Of a stretch of DNA of 53,499 bases, positions 32,915 through 41,225 are shown piece by piece; position 1 is the stretch's first letter, and each line of letters opens with the position of its first letter. The notes beneath the pieces were generated by a model that made no database searches, was not told the origin of the DNA, and saw only the letters and a program-made list of their open reading frames with translations. The stretch spans positions 1 through 53,499 of the forward strand of contig NZ_JAUZED010000012.1 in NCBI RefSeq assembly GCF_030705415.1, read 5' to 3'. Source of the DNA: Curtobacterium sp. A7_M15 (lineage in GTDB: Bacteria > Actinomycetota > Actinomycetes > Actinomycetales > Microbacteriaceae). Position numbers and translations under genes: made by a program.

Positions 32915-34444
32915 TCACACGCGATTGAGCGCGTGCACCGCCTCGTCGTAGGACTCCTCGGCCAGGCGCACCCGGTCACCCGCGAGCACGCCGTACCCGA
33001 ACGTGCCCTCACCACCGCGCTCGGCGATCGCGGCGTTCGTCCGGAGCGTGTCGAGCGCGTGCAGCGACCGCACCCGCTCGGTGAGCACGTCGGCGGCCGT
33101 CCCGATGCGCTTCCACAGCGCGTGCGGGAACGCGTCGTCGCCGAGCACGTCCATCGCCAGCCGCGCCCGCATCGTCGCCTGCCAGGCGGCTTCGGTCGTG
33201 GCACGGTCGGCGGCCTCACGCGCCGCAGCGGTGTCCGAGGTGTCGTCGGCGACCGCGGCCCGCACGAGTTCGCGGACCTCGGGCTTCAGCTCGGCACCGA
33301 CGTCCTGCGCGACCTTCTTCGGCGACCGGAGTGCCCACGCGGTCGGTGCGGGACGCTCGACCGCGTCGTCGAGGGCGTCGAGGAGCTCGAGGAACGGCTC
33401 ACCGTGCAGGAACGCCACGACGTCCCGGACCGCCTGGCTGCGACGTTCCCGGGTGGCCGCCAGGATCCGCTCGCGCGTCATGGCGTCGACGAGTTCGTCC
33501 TGCGCCGGGGTCGACGCGCGCGGCAGTCGGTCGACGAGGTACTCGGCGAGGGCGGCGCGCGCCGTGACCTCCGCGAGTCCGTCCGCACCCTCCACCGCTC
33601 GATCGACGGCATCGCCGTCGGCGAACGCCGGTCGGTACGCACCGAGGATCGCGGCGATCTCGAGGGCGGTCTCGGCCGCCTGCCGGAGGTCGGTGGCGTC
33701 GCCGGAGCGAAGCCGCGCCTCCTGGACGAGCAGCGCTCCGCGCAGCTTCCGCAGCCGCTTCACCAGCACGCGTGCGGTCGTTCCCTTGTCCGGCTTGTCC
33801 TCGGCCTGGAGGCGCGGTGCCGGTGCTCCTGCCAGCCCACGTGCCAGCTTGGACGAGACGGCGGCGGGGCCGGCGCCGACGGCGGCGAAGCGCCCGTCCA
33901 GCGACGAGAAGAGTTCGTGGGCGACCTGCGGGTCGACCCCGCCGACGATCTCGACCTCGACCTCGCGCCAGGTGCGCGGACTCTCGGGTGCCTCGTCGTC
34001 GAGCCGTGTCGCGCGGACCTGGTCGTCCGCGAGCTCGGCGACCTGGTCGCCGTCCTCGTCGAGCAGCCGCGTCACGGTGCGGGTGGTCGCGATCCGGACG
34101 ACGGGCCGGAGGCCACGACCACGACGCTCGGTGAACAGTGCGGCGAGGACCTCGTCCGGGACGGCGTCGGCGTCGTCGGTGAGCGGGAAGTGCTGCTCGT
34201 GCCGGACGGTGTCCGACGAGGCGCGCTTGATGTGCCAGCCGGCATCGGGGCCACCCGTGCGGCGTCGCACCGTCACGTGGGCCGCCACGAGGTCGTACCG
34301 CTCGGTGTCCCAGTAGGTCGCGTCGAGGTCGAACGGCTCCTGGTGCTCGGTGCGGATGATGCCGCCGATGCCGACGAGGTCGGGCAGGGCACCACCCTCG
34401 GGGAGGTCGTAGGTCCGCTCGATCTCGAGGTGCGTGTCACTCAC
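32915..34444 (-). CDS. CYTH and CHAD domain protein
   Basis: A 509-residue protein with an N-terminal CYTH triphosphate tunnel (HLEIERTYDL with the ExE start, then HVTVRRRTGG, AGWHIKRA and WREVEVEIVGG) and a C-terminal helical CHAD domain (VLVKRLRKLRGALL, and several conserved His/Arg positions). CYTH proteins hydrolyse inorganic triphosphate or bind triphosphates, and CHAD binds polyphosphate, so a role in polyphosphate or triphosphate handling is likely. GTG 34444 has AGGAG upstream. A 16-mer repeated in other genes encodes VQEARLRS in the CHAD part. Confidence 0.88.
   Translation of the reverse strand: MSDTHLEIERTYDLPEGGALPDLVGIGGIIRTEHQEPFDLDATYWDTERYDLVAAHVTVRRRTGGPDAGWHIKRASSDTVRHEQHFPLTDDADAVPDEVLAALFTERRGRGLRPVVRIATTRTVTRLLDEDGDQVAELADDQVRATRLDDEAPESPRTWREVEVEIVGGVDPQVAHELFSSLDGRFAAVGAGPAAVSSKLARGLAGAPAPRLQAEDKPDKGTTARVLVKRLRKLRGALLVQEARLRSGDATDLRQAAETALEIAAILGAYRPAFADGDAVDRAVEGADGLAEVTARAALAEYLVDRLPRASTPAQDELVDAMTRERILAATRERRSQAVRDVVAFLHGEPFLELLDALDDAVERPAPTAWALRSPKKVAQDVGAELKPEVRELVRAAVADDTSDTAAAREAADRATTEAAWQATMRARLAMDVLGDDAFPHALWKRIGTAADVLTERVRSLHALDTLRTNAAIAERGGEGTFGYGVLAGDRVRLAEESYDEAVHALNRV
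33712..33727 (-). repeat. In-gene copy of the 16-mer
   Basis: GTCCAGGAGGCGCGGC on the minus strand, encoding VQEAR within the first CHAD helix. Confidence 0.6.
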
Positions 34445-34492
34445 GCGCTCCTGTCTACCAGGGCTTCGCCGTGTTCCCCGAACCGGCGGGGT

Positions 34493-34498
34493 TACCCT
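34493..34498 (+). promoter_or_regulatory. -10 box of mycoredoxin gene (leaderless)
   Basis: TACCCT, six bases before ATG 34505. Confidence 0.6.
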
Positions 34499-34504
34499 GA
34501 GCGC

Positions 34505-34777
34505 ATGAGCGAGACGATCACCCGCGACGCGTTCGTGCCGGAGGCCGGCGCCGTCACGATGTTCACCACCAGCTGGTGCGGCTACTGCGCACGCCTGAAG
34601 AACCAGATGTCGAAGGCCGGTGTCCCCTACCGCGAGGTCGACATCGAGCAGACGCCCGGCACGGCCGAGCTCGTCGCCGAGGTGAACGGCGGCAACCAGA
34701 CCGTGCCGACGCTGGTGTTCCCGGACGGCAGCACGGCGACGAACCCGTCGCTGGCCGAGGTGCAGTCGCGCATCTGA
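34505..34777 (+). CDS. Mycoredoxin (glutaredoxin-like)
   Basis: A 90-residue thiol-disulfide protein that, in actinobacteria, removes mycothiol from proteins. The active site is Cys25-Gly-Tyr-Cys28 in FTTSWCGYCARLK, the form found in Mrx1, and NGGNQTVPTLVFPDGS holds the cis-Pro loop with Thr-Val-Pro. Length equals the family. Promoter and ATG are spaced for a leaderless mRNA. Divergent from the CYTH-CHAD gene. Confidence 0.93.
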   Translation: MSETITRDAFVPEAGAVTMFTTSWCGYCARLKNQMSKAGVPYREVDIEQTPGTAELVAEVNGGNQTVPTLVFPDGSTATNPSLAEVQSRI

Positions 34778-34780
34778 CGC

Positions 34781-34844
34781 CGCGCACCCCGTAACGTGCA
34801 TCGCGCCCCGTGGAAACGGGGCGCGATGACTGTTGCGGGGCGCG
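34781..34844. repeat. Nested palindrome, family C
   Basis: Inner perfect stem CATCGCGCCCCGT (34799-34811) and ACGGGGCGCGATG (34816-34828) with a 4-base loop. Outer arms (34781-34795 and 34832-34844) are imperfect. Each arm repeats the pattern GCGC, CCCCG, AAC, CATCGCGCCCCG. It lies between the convergent mycoredoxin and SNF2 genes and probably terminates both, though without a T-tract. Confidence 0.8.
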
Positions 34845-34862
34845 TTGTGCCGGCGGCGGGCG

Positions 34863-36998
34863 CTACTTGCTTCCGCGCTCCAGCGCCTCGGTCAGCAGCG
34901 CCGCCATCGCGTCGAGCTGGATGTCGCCCGAGTCGACGATCTCCTCGTCCGAGCCGTCGAGCGCGCGGGCGGCCAGGGACGCCTTCGAGTCGATGAGCTC
35001 GGCGATCTTGGTGTCGATCGTCTGGGCCGCGATGATCCGCCAGGCGGTCACGGGTTCTTCCTGCCCGATGCGGTGCACGCGGTCGATCGCCTGGGTCTGC
35101 TCAGCGCTCGTCCACGACAGCTCGGCGAGCACCACGTTGGACGAGACCTGCAGGTTGAGGCCGACGCCCGCGGCGGTGAGCGAGCAGACGATCACGGCGA
35201 CGTCGGGGTCGTTCACGAACGAGTCGATCTCCGCCGTGCGCTGCGCCGGCGTCTGATCCCCGCGGATCGTCGCGGTCCGGAGGTGTCGACGTGCGAAGAC
35301 CTCTTCCGCCTGGTCCATGACGTCGAGGTGCTTCGCGAAGAACACGACCTTGCCGACGTTCGAGGCCAGCTGCGCCGCGTAGTCCGCCGCGAGCTGCGCC
35401 TTGGCACGACCGATCCGCCGCACCATCGAGAACACGTTCTCGCCGGTCGGCGAGGCGTCCTGGTCCTCGAGTTCCCACCGCGCGACCTGGCGGACGAGCT
35501 TGTGGTCGATGCCGACGACCGGGTCCTGGCCGGTGCGCGCGTCGAGCGCCTGGTGGTACCGACGGACGAGCTTCGCGGTGAGCTCGCGCTCGGCGTCGCG
35601 GATCGAGCGGCCGACCTCGTCGTCGAGTTCGACGGGGATGTCGGCGATCCGGCGTGCCGGGATGTCCGCGGCGACGTCGACCTTGCGGCGGCGGACGATG
35701 CCCTGGTCGATGACGGCCTTGCGGGCCTCGACGAAGAACCCGGGGTCGGCCGGTGTCAGGCCGATCTCCTCGAGCTCGTTCATGAGCTTGGCGCGCGGCT
35801 TCTTGTCGTCGATCCACCCGAGGTACTCCCAGATGGTGCGGAAGTCCTCGACCGAGTTGATCAGCGGCGTGCCGGTGAGGGCCATCAGCAGCGGCGACGC
35901 GGTGCGGGACCGGATCGCCTCGGCGATCTGCAGCACGAACCGCGAGCGCTGCGAGTCCTTGTTCTTGATGAAGTGCGCTTCGTCGACGACCATGCCCTTG
36001 AACCCGAAGTTCCCGAGCCAACCGGCGTGCCGGTCGAGGATCTCGTAGTTCACGATGACGATGTCGGCGAACCCGTCGAGGTCGTCCCCGTCACCGTGGA
36101 TCACCGTGGCGGAGCGGTTCGGGACCCAGCGGGCGGCCTCGCGCTTCCAGTTCGTCTTCACGACGTTCGGCACGACCACCAGCAGCGGGAACGCGTTCGC
36201 GGCCTCGGCGGCGAGGAGCGACTGCGCGGTCTTGCCGAGACCGGGCTCGTCGGCGAGCAGGAACGTGCGGTGGCCCTCGGCCACGGCGGCGATGAGCTCC
36301 GCCTGGTGCTTCATGAGCGTCGTGCCCGAACGCGAGTGCAGCGTCGTGGGCTCCGGCAGCGGCATCGTCGCCGCTCCCCCGCCCGCGCCGTACTCGAAGG
36401 ACTTGAACAGCGGGCCGAACAGCTCCCAGTTCGCCAGACGACGCGGGTGCGCCACGGGCTGGTCGGCGAGCGCGAAGTCCGGCGGCAGGAACGGGTTGGC
36501 GAGCTGTCGCTGCACGACCGACTGCGGCACGACGGCTCGCACCGGGGTCTCCACCGTCGGCGAGGGTTCCGCAGCGATGACGAGTTCCTCGGGCTGCAGC
36601 TCCATGCCGCCCGCGATCATCATGTCGCGCTTGACGGCGCGGGTCGTCTCGCTGACCGACGCCTCTTCCGTCAAGAGCTGGATCACGCTGGTGTCCCGCG
36701 CCGCGGTCTTCGCGAGGATCGTCGCCACACCGTCGAGCCGCTTCAGCTGCTCGGCGCGCTGCGAGTCGGTGAGTTCGGTGTCCGCCTTGACCCGTGCGCG
36801 TTCCTCGCGCATGAGCAGGGCGACCGCCTGGAACTTCGAACGGTTCGACGCCTTCAGCGGACCTCGCTGCGCCGCCGCCTCGACCTCGCGCACGGCGCGG
36901 GCGAGGACGGGGATGACGCCGTCGTTGTCGAGCGGCCTGGTGCGACGCGACGCGGTCCGCGTCCCGCCGGCTGCTCGCCGGGTGCCTGATCGAGCCAA
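34863..36998 (-). CDS. SNF2-family DEAD-box ATPase
   Basis: A 711-residue DNA-dependent ATPase of the SNF2/Rad54-like group, which moves along double-stranded DNA without true unwinding. Motif I is ADEPGLGKT (near 252), motif II VVDEAHFIKN (near 335), motif III ALTGTPLIN; the second lobe has VFFAKHLDVMDQ, CSLTAAGVGLNL and AIDRVHRIGQ. The start is given as TTG 36998, which has the strongest ribosome-binding site here (AGGAGG, 37001-37006 region) four to five bases upstream; an ATG-type start at 37184 would add 62 low-complexity residues. Role in repair or defence is open. Confidence 0.85.
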   Translation of the reverse strand: MARSGTRRAAGGTRTASRRTRPLDNDGVIPVLARAVREVEAAAQRGPLKASNRSKFQAVALLMREERARVKADTELTDSQRAEQLKRLDGVATILAKTAARDTSVIQLLTEEASVSETTRAVKRDMMIAGGMELQPEELVIAAEPSPTVETPVRAVVPQSVVQRQLANPFLPPDFALADQPVAHPRRLANWELFGPLFKSFEYGAGGGAATMPLPEPTTLHSRSGTTLMKHQAELIAAVAEGHRTFLLADEPGLGKTAQSLLAAEAANAFPLLVVVPNVVKTNWKREAARWVPNRSATVIHGDGDDLDGFADIVIVNYEILDRHAGWLGNFGFKGMVVDEAHFIKNKDSQRSRFVLQIAEAIRSRTASPLLMALTGTPLINSVEDFRTIWEYLGWIDDKKPRAKLMNELEEIGLTPADPGFFVEARKAVIDQGIVRRRKVDVAADIPARRIADIPVELDDEVGRSIRDAERELTAKLVRRYHQALDARTGQDPVVGIDHKLVRQVARWELEDQDASPTGENVFSMVRRIGRAKAQLAADYAAQLASNVGKVVFFAKHLDVMDQAEEVFARRHLRTATIRGDQTPAQRTAEIDSFVNDPDVAVIVCSLTAAGVGLNLQVSSNVVLAELSWTSAEQTQAIDRVHRIGQEEPVTAWRIIAAQTIDTKIAELIDSKASLAARALDGSDEEIVDSGDIQLDAMAALLTEALERGSK

Positions 36999-37259
36999 CG
37001 CTCCTCCTGTTCCGCCCGTTCGTGCGGGCGAGCCGCCCCTCGGGGCGGAAGTCCTGGACCGGTGCCTGGCACGGCTCCGGTGTCCGTGGGCCACCGTGGC
37101 CCACCGCTTCGCCGGTCCCCGTCCGGGGGACGTGGAGTCCCGCGGACCGTTCCCATCGCGGCCACCGGGTGGGGCCGGATGCAACGGTCCGCGCCGGGAT
37201 CCGGCGCCGTCACACGCACGTGGTGCCCCCTCGGAGCGCTCACGGACCCGGTCCCCACG

Positions 37260-37275
37260 TCGGTCAAGTGACCGA
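37260..37275. promoter_or_regulatory. 16-base palindrome, operator candidate
   Basis: TCGGTCA, two bases, TGACCGA; perfect 7-base arms in the SNF2 upstream gap. Confidence 0.4.
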
Positions 37276-37377
37276 CTGCTGCGTCCGGAATCGACGCGGC
37301 ACGCGGGAACGCGGTGCGTGCTCGTTCAGTTTACTCCTCGACCACCGACGGAGGCGACTCGACGACGCCCGCGCGAG

Positions 37378-37421
37378 TCGCGCCTCCTGGGATCCACCTC
37401 CTGTCGGATCCGGGAGGCGCG
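37378..37421. repeat. Palindrome family A copy (variant)
   Basis: CGCCTCCTGGGATCC (37381-37395) faces GGATCCGGGAGGCG (37406-37419); arms are in the opposite order to the other copies, and a degenerate third arm follows (to about 37451). Just downstream of the stop of the kinase-like gene. Confidence 0.6.
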
Positions 37422-37463
37422 GTGCGGACCCGCCTCGCGACCGCCGTCCCGCAGGTGGTCGCG

Positions 37464-38753
37464 TCAGGCCTGTGGTGCGGACCGCGGCCGCAGCAGGCCG
37501 TCGGACGGGACGATCGGCGTCGCCTCGGCGAGCGCCGCCTGCGTCGCTGCCAGCAGCTGCTCCGCGGTGTGGATGCCGTTGGCAGACCCGGTCGTGGCCT
37601 GGCCGCCCGCGTGCGCGAGCAGCTGCGCGCCGATCGCCGGGCCGATCCGGTCCGACTGGTCGGGGTTCCGAGCGACCCAGTCGCGGGCGACGGCGTCGGC
37701 GAGGCGCTCGGCGGCCGCCCCGCGATCCGCGTCGCCCCGGGAGCGGTGCCACAGCCCGGTGACGACGAGGTGCGCCACCACGGCGCCGATGTCGCGCACC
37801 GGGTAGCCCCAGCCCGCCGTGTCGATGTCGAGCAGACCGGAGATGCGCCACGGCTCGTCCTCGTCGACGAAGACCTGCTCGAGGTGCAGGTCGCCGTGGA
37901 CGACCTGCTTCGTCGCCGTCGCCCAGCCGATCGAGCGTCGTCCGATGGCGTCGTACAGGGAGTCGATCTCCTCGGCGTCCTGCGGCAGCGCGGCGACGAG
38001 GGTGCGTCGGTGCCAGTCGGCGTGGTCCATCGCGTCCGCGCGGGCCTGCTGCGTCATCGGGACCGTCGCGATCCGACCGGTGAGCGCCGCGAGCGAGGCC
38101 ACGAACCGCGGGTCGTCCGCGATCTCGAGGATCCGACTGCCGGCGGGGACACCGCGGATGCGCTCGAGGACCAGTAGACCGTCCCCCCGGCTCGACAGCA
38201 CCCGCGGCACCGGCAGCCCGGCCGCGACGAACTGCTCGTGCGACTTCTCGATCGGGGCCACCCGGTGCGGGCGCACGACCTTGAGGAAGAGCGTCCCCTC
38301 GGCAGCGTCGACCCGCACCACGGCGCGCTTGCCGGGGCGGTAGGCCGCGACCGTGAGGGTCGGGTCGGTGACCGGCATGCCGAGCGTCGTGAGGAGCTCG
38401 GCGACGGCGTCGCGGTACGTCACCTGGGGCAGCACCGGCAGCCCGGGGTCGTTCGGGTACGCCCACACCGAGACGGGCTCCCCCGTCGCCGGGTCCGTGA
38501 CGATCGCGCTGTTCTGGTCGTGCGTCCCACCGGTGTCCACGTAGGTCAGGACCGTGGCGCGCTGGCCGTTGCGGTCCACGGTGTCGACCTCGTAGCCGTA
38601 CAGGTACCCGTTGCCCGAGGGTTCGACCGAGTGCGCGCGTGCGGCCACCACGGAGGTCCCGGAGCCGGCGAAGGCCTGCGGGATGACGCGCTCATGGTTG
38701 GGCCACACGAGACCAGTCAACCGGACAGGGCCGGATTCGTCGCGTTCGTGCAC
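37464..38753 (-). CDS. Aminoglycoside-phosphotransferase-like kinase
   Basis: A 429-residue protein with an APH/choline-kinase-type catalytic domain in the C-terminal 300 residues: VVHGDLHLEQVFVD holds the catalytic Asp, followed by GLLDIDTAGWG with the metal-binding Asp; FLKVVRPHRV may supply the nucleotide lysine. The N-terminal 130 residues (TSVVAARAHSVEPSGNGYLYGYEVDTV) are not recognised. The substrate is unknown; many such proteins phosphorylate sugars or small alcohols rather than antibiotics. GTG 38753 is the longest plausible start; GTG 38708 is an alternative. Divergent from the FUSC gene, 35 bases apart. Confidence 0.78.
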   Translation of the reverse strand: MHERDESGPVRLTGLVWPNHERVIPQAFAGSGTSVVAARAHSVEPSGNGYLYGYEVDTVDRNGQRATVLTYVDTGGTHDQNSAIVTDPATGEPVSVWAYPNDPGLPVLPQVTYRDAVAELLTTLGMPVTDPTLTVAAYRPGKRAVVRVDAAEGTLFLKVVRPHRVAPIEKSHEQFVAAGLPVPRVLSSRGDGLLVLERIRGVPAGSRILEIADDPRFVASLAALTGRIATVPMTQQARADAMDHADWHRRTLVAALPQDAEEIDSLYDAIGRRSIGWATATKQVVHGDLHLEQVFVDEDEPWRISGLLDIDTAGWGYPVRDIGAVVAHLVVTGLWHRSRGDADRGAAAERLADAVARDWVARNPDQSDRIGPAIGAQLLAHAGGQATTGSANGIHTAEQLLAATQAALAEATPIVPSDGLLRPRSAPQA

Positions 38754-38775
38754 GGCTCGGCGCGCGCACCGTGGC

Positions 38776-38781
38776 TACCGT
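38776..38781 (+). promoter_or_regulatory. -10 box of FUSC gene (leaderless)
   Basis: TACCGT, seven bases before GTG 38789. Confidence 0.5.
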
Positions 38782-38788
38782 GGTCGTC

Positions 38789-39883
38789 GTGAACCCGGTC
38801 GCGCGTCTCCGCAGCTCCAGTCGCACGCCGTTCCTGCAGGTCGTCAAGACCGCGGTCGCGGTGGTCGCCGCCGTGCTGCTGTGCCGGTTGCTCATCCACG
38901 GTCCGTTCCCGACCTTCGCCGCGATCGCCGCGCTGCTCGTGGTCCAGCCGAGCATCAACCAGTCGTTCGTGAAGGGACTCGAGCGCAGCGCCGGGGTCGT
39001 CCTCGGGGTCGTGCTGGCCACCGGGTTCCACCTGTGGCTCGGCGACTCCGTGTGGGTCGTCCTGCTCGTCATCGTGCTCGCGATCCTCATCGCCTGGGCC
39101 CTCCGGCTCACCCCGACCTCGGCGACGCAGGTCGGCATCAGCGGCATGCTCGTGCTCACCGCGGGCGTCGTCACGCCGAACTACTCGGCCGACCGGATCC
39201 TCGAGACCGTCCTCGGAGCGATCGTCGCCCTCATCGTGAACGCCCTCGTCGTGCCACCGGTGCTGCTCGGCCCGGCGCACCTCGCGGTCGCGCGGCTCGC
39301 CCGGGACACCGCCGCCGCGTTCGAGCGGGTGGCGATCGGACTCACCGAGGGCTGGGACCAGGACCGCTGGCACGAGGCACTCCTGCAGGCCAGGGCGCTC
39401 CGGCAGCAGCACGCCCGAGCCGAGGCCTCGCTCACCGCCGCCCGCGAGTCCCTCACGATGAACCCGCGCGGTGGCCGGCACCGGACCGTCCTCGACGAGG
39501 ACATCGTCGTGGCCGAACACCTCCGTGTGCTCGTCACCCGGGTCACCGGGATGACGCGGGCGATCCAGGACAACACGGCGCCCGACCTCCGTGCGGACCC
39601 CGTCGTGGGGAGCATCGCCACCGAGGTCGCCCGGATCGCGGCCGACGTGCGGTCGCTCAGCGCCCGGGTCGCCGCGAAGGAGGTCCCCGAGTCGACGACC
39701 GTGTCCCCCGGGCTCCGGTGGGCGGTCCCGACGTCGCCGCACCCCGACGAGCACGTCGCGGAGCCGGCACTCACGGCGCCGCTCGAGGTGATCCGGCCGA
39801 ACTCCCGGCACTGGATCCTGATCGGGGCGCTGCTCGAGGACATCCGGCGCGTGCGCGAGGAGTTGCTCGGCGAAGACGACTGA
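38789..39883 (+). CDS. FUSC-family membrane protein
   Basis: A 364-residue protein with six hydrophobic segments in the first 160 residues (TAVAVVAAVLLCRLLI, TFAAIAALLVVQPSI, AGVVLGVVLATGFHLWL, VWVVLLVIVLAILIAWAL and two more) and a helical cytoplasmic C-terminal half. The QPSINQSFVKGLERSAGVVLG loop is the signature of fusaric-acid-resistance/aromatic-acid exporter (FUSC) proteins. Substrate unknown. GTG 38789 is chosen from the -10 box; an upstream in-frame GTG at 38771 lies before that box. Confidence 0.8.
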   Translation: MNPVARLRSSSRTPFLQVVKTAVAVVAAVLLCRLLIHGPFPTFAAIAALLVVQPSINQSFVKGLERSAGVVLGVVLATGFHLWLGDSVWVVLLVIVLAILIAWALRLTPTSATQVGISGMLVLTAGVVTPNYSADRILETVLGAIVALIVNALVVPPVLLGPAHLAVARLARDTAAAFERVAIGLTEGWDQDRWHEALLQARALRQQHARAEASLTAARESLTMNPRGGRHRTVLDEDIVVAEHLRVLVTRVTGMTRAIQDNTAPDLRADPVVGSIATEVARIAADVRSLSARVAAKEVPESTTVSPGLRWAVPTSPHPDEHVAEPALTAPLEVIRPNSRHWILIGALLEDIRRVREELLGEDD

Positions 39884-39904
39884 CGCGGCTGGCTCCCCCG
39901 CCGT

Positions 39905-39973
39905 CGTCCGTGCGCGCTCGTCCGTGTCGTCCGTCCGCGCTCGTCAGTGTCGTCCGTCCGCGCTCGTCAGTGA
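39905..39973. repeat. Three tandem 23-base repeats
   Basis: Units at 39905, 39928 and 39951; consensus CGTCCGTCCGCGCTCGTCAG plus TGT/TGA. The last two are identical except for the final base, the first has two changes. They end inside the left arm of the following palindrome. Confidence 0.8.
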
Positions 39974-40022
39974 GCAGGAACTGTCGGGTCCGGGCGGCAG
40001 ACTCGACCATTCCTGCTCACTG
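39968..40022. repeat. Palindrome family B copy
   Basis: 22-base arms, CAGTGAGCAGGAAC... (39968-39989) and ...ATTCCTGCTCACTG (40001-40022), three mismatches, 11-base loop. Between the convergent FUSC and small unknown genes. Same design as 32793-32845. Confidence 0.85.
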
Positions 40023-40031
40023 GACCTCGTG

Positions 40032-40340
40032 TCAGCGTGCGGCCGAAGCTGCTTCTGCCGCCGAGTGCACGATGTCGTCCCAGATCGTCGCGTTCGGCAC
40101 GGCCGAGTCACTCGGCACGACCTCGACGCTCGCGAACCGTCGGATCTCGGCGACGGCGGCGTCGGCCCCCGCAGCTCGGGCGGCGATGCTCGCGATGTCC
40201 GGGACCGCTGCCCGGAGCTCGGCGACCACACGGTCGCGGCTGCTGTCCTCCATGTCGCCGAGCACGCCGATGCCCTTCCAGGCGGCGTCGAGCTCGGCAC
40301 GCAGACGGACGAGGGCCGGGTGTTCCGGCGTGTCGTTCAT
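40032..40340 (-). CDS. Small soluble protein of unknown function
   Basis: A 102-residue protein with predicted helices (ALVRLRAELDAAWKGIGVLGD, DRVVAELRAAVPDIASIAARA) and no membrane segment or recognised motif. ATG 40340 follows a GGGGG run that may serve as ribosome-binding site. It is divergent from the two-component pair, with 207 bases between starts; I saw no clear promoter in that gap. Confidence 0.6.
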   Translation of the reverse strand: MNDTPEHPALVRLRAELDAAWKGIGVLGDMEDSSRDRVVAELRAAVPDIASIAARAAGADAAVAEIRRFASVEVVPSDSAVPNATIWDDIVHSAAEAASAAR

Positions 40341-40547
40341 GGTGCCCCCACTGTGGACCTGGCGTCGGGTACGCCTCGTCCGAGGCGCGAGCATAGCAAC
40401 GAAGCAAGCAGTCCTCACGTCCCACGAACGGGGGACAGACCGTTCTACCTGTCCGACCGCCGTGACTGTGACGAGATTCAGCCTGTTCGGCCGGGAGATC
40501 TCCCGCATGTACAGGTTCGGTGCCACGATGGGGTCGAGGAGGTCGCT

Positions 40548-41225
40548 ATGCGCCTGTTGGTGGTCGAGGACGATGACGAGATGCGCGCGCTCATGGAGCG
40601 TGGGCTCGCCGCAGAGGGGTACCGCGTCACCGCGGTCGAGAACGGGGTCGAGGCACTGATCGCTCTCGGCGACCAGGCGTTCGACCTGGCCGTCGTGGAC
40701 GTCATGATGCCCGGCATGTCCGGCTTCGAACTCGCCCGACGCATCCGCGAGCGCGAAGACCCGGTCCGGATCCTCCTCGTGACCGCTCGTGATGCCGTGG
40801 ACGACCGGGTGTTCGGCCTCGACGCCGGCGCCGACGACTACCTCACGAAGCCGTTCGCCTTCGCCGAGCTCACCGCCCGCCTCCGCGCCCTCGGCCGCCG
40901 CGAGTCCGCCGGCGCCCCGCGCACCATCGAGGTCGGCGACGTCGCGATCGACTCCGAGGCCCGTCGCATCATGATCAAGGGCCAGCGGGTCGCCGTCAGC
41001 CCCACCGAGTTCGCGCTCCTCCGACTGCTCGCACGGTCGGTGGGCACCGTGGTCGACCGTCCGAAGATCCTCGAAGAGGTCTGGGACGGCTCGCAGCACG
41101 TCGACCCGAACGTCGTCGAGCACTACATCTCGTACCTCCGCAAGAAGCTGACCTCGCACGAGGCGACGGTCGCGATCTCCACCGTGCGCGGTCGCGGCTA
41201 CCGGCTCGATCTGCTCGGGGCGTGA
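40548..41225 (+). CDS. OmpR-family response regulator
   Basis: A 225-residue two-component regulator. The receiver has the acidic pair in VVEDDDEM, phospho-acceptor Asp51 in VVDVMMPG, the switch Thr in LLVTARD and Lys101 in YLTKPF. The winged-helix DNA-binding domain follows from about residue 130 (VAVSPTEFALLRLLA, VVEHYISYLRKKL, ISTVRGRGYRLD). ATG has GAGGAGG upstream. It overlaps the kinase gene by four bases (GTGA). Confidence 0.95.
   Translation: MRLLVVEDDDEMRALMERGLAAEGYRVTAVENGVEALIALGDQAFDLAVVDVMMPGMSGFELARRIREREDPVRILLVTARDAVDDRVFGLDAGADDYLTKPFAFAELTARLRALGRRESAGAPRTIEVGDVAIDSEARRIMIKGQRVAVSPTEFALLRLLARSVGTVVDRPKILEEVWDGSQHVDPNVVEHYISYLRKKLTSHEATVAISTVRGRGYRLDLLGA

Larger units (their letters stand above)
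36999..37463. other. 465-base gap without a gene
   Basis: Upstream region of the SNF2 gene. It contains a GC hairpin near the ribosome-binding site (CCGCCCC/GGGGCGG, 37032-37047), a 16-base palindrome (37260-37275), a rare AT-rich spot with TAAACT on the minus strand (near 37330) that could be the SNF2 -10 box, and a family A palindrome. Open frames on both strands lack start signals or protein-like character. Confidence 0.5.

Noticed and set aside
37022-37267. Small genes in the SNF2 upstream gap
   Set aside because: Frames on both strands lack ribosome-binding sites and protein-like composition.
39905-39973. CRISPR array
   Set aside because: Units are directly adjacent with no unique spacers, and no cas gene is present.
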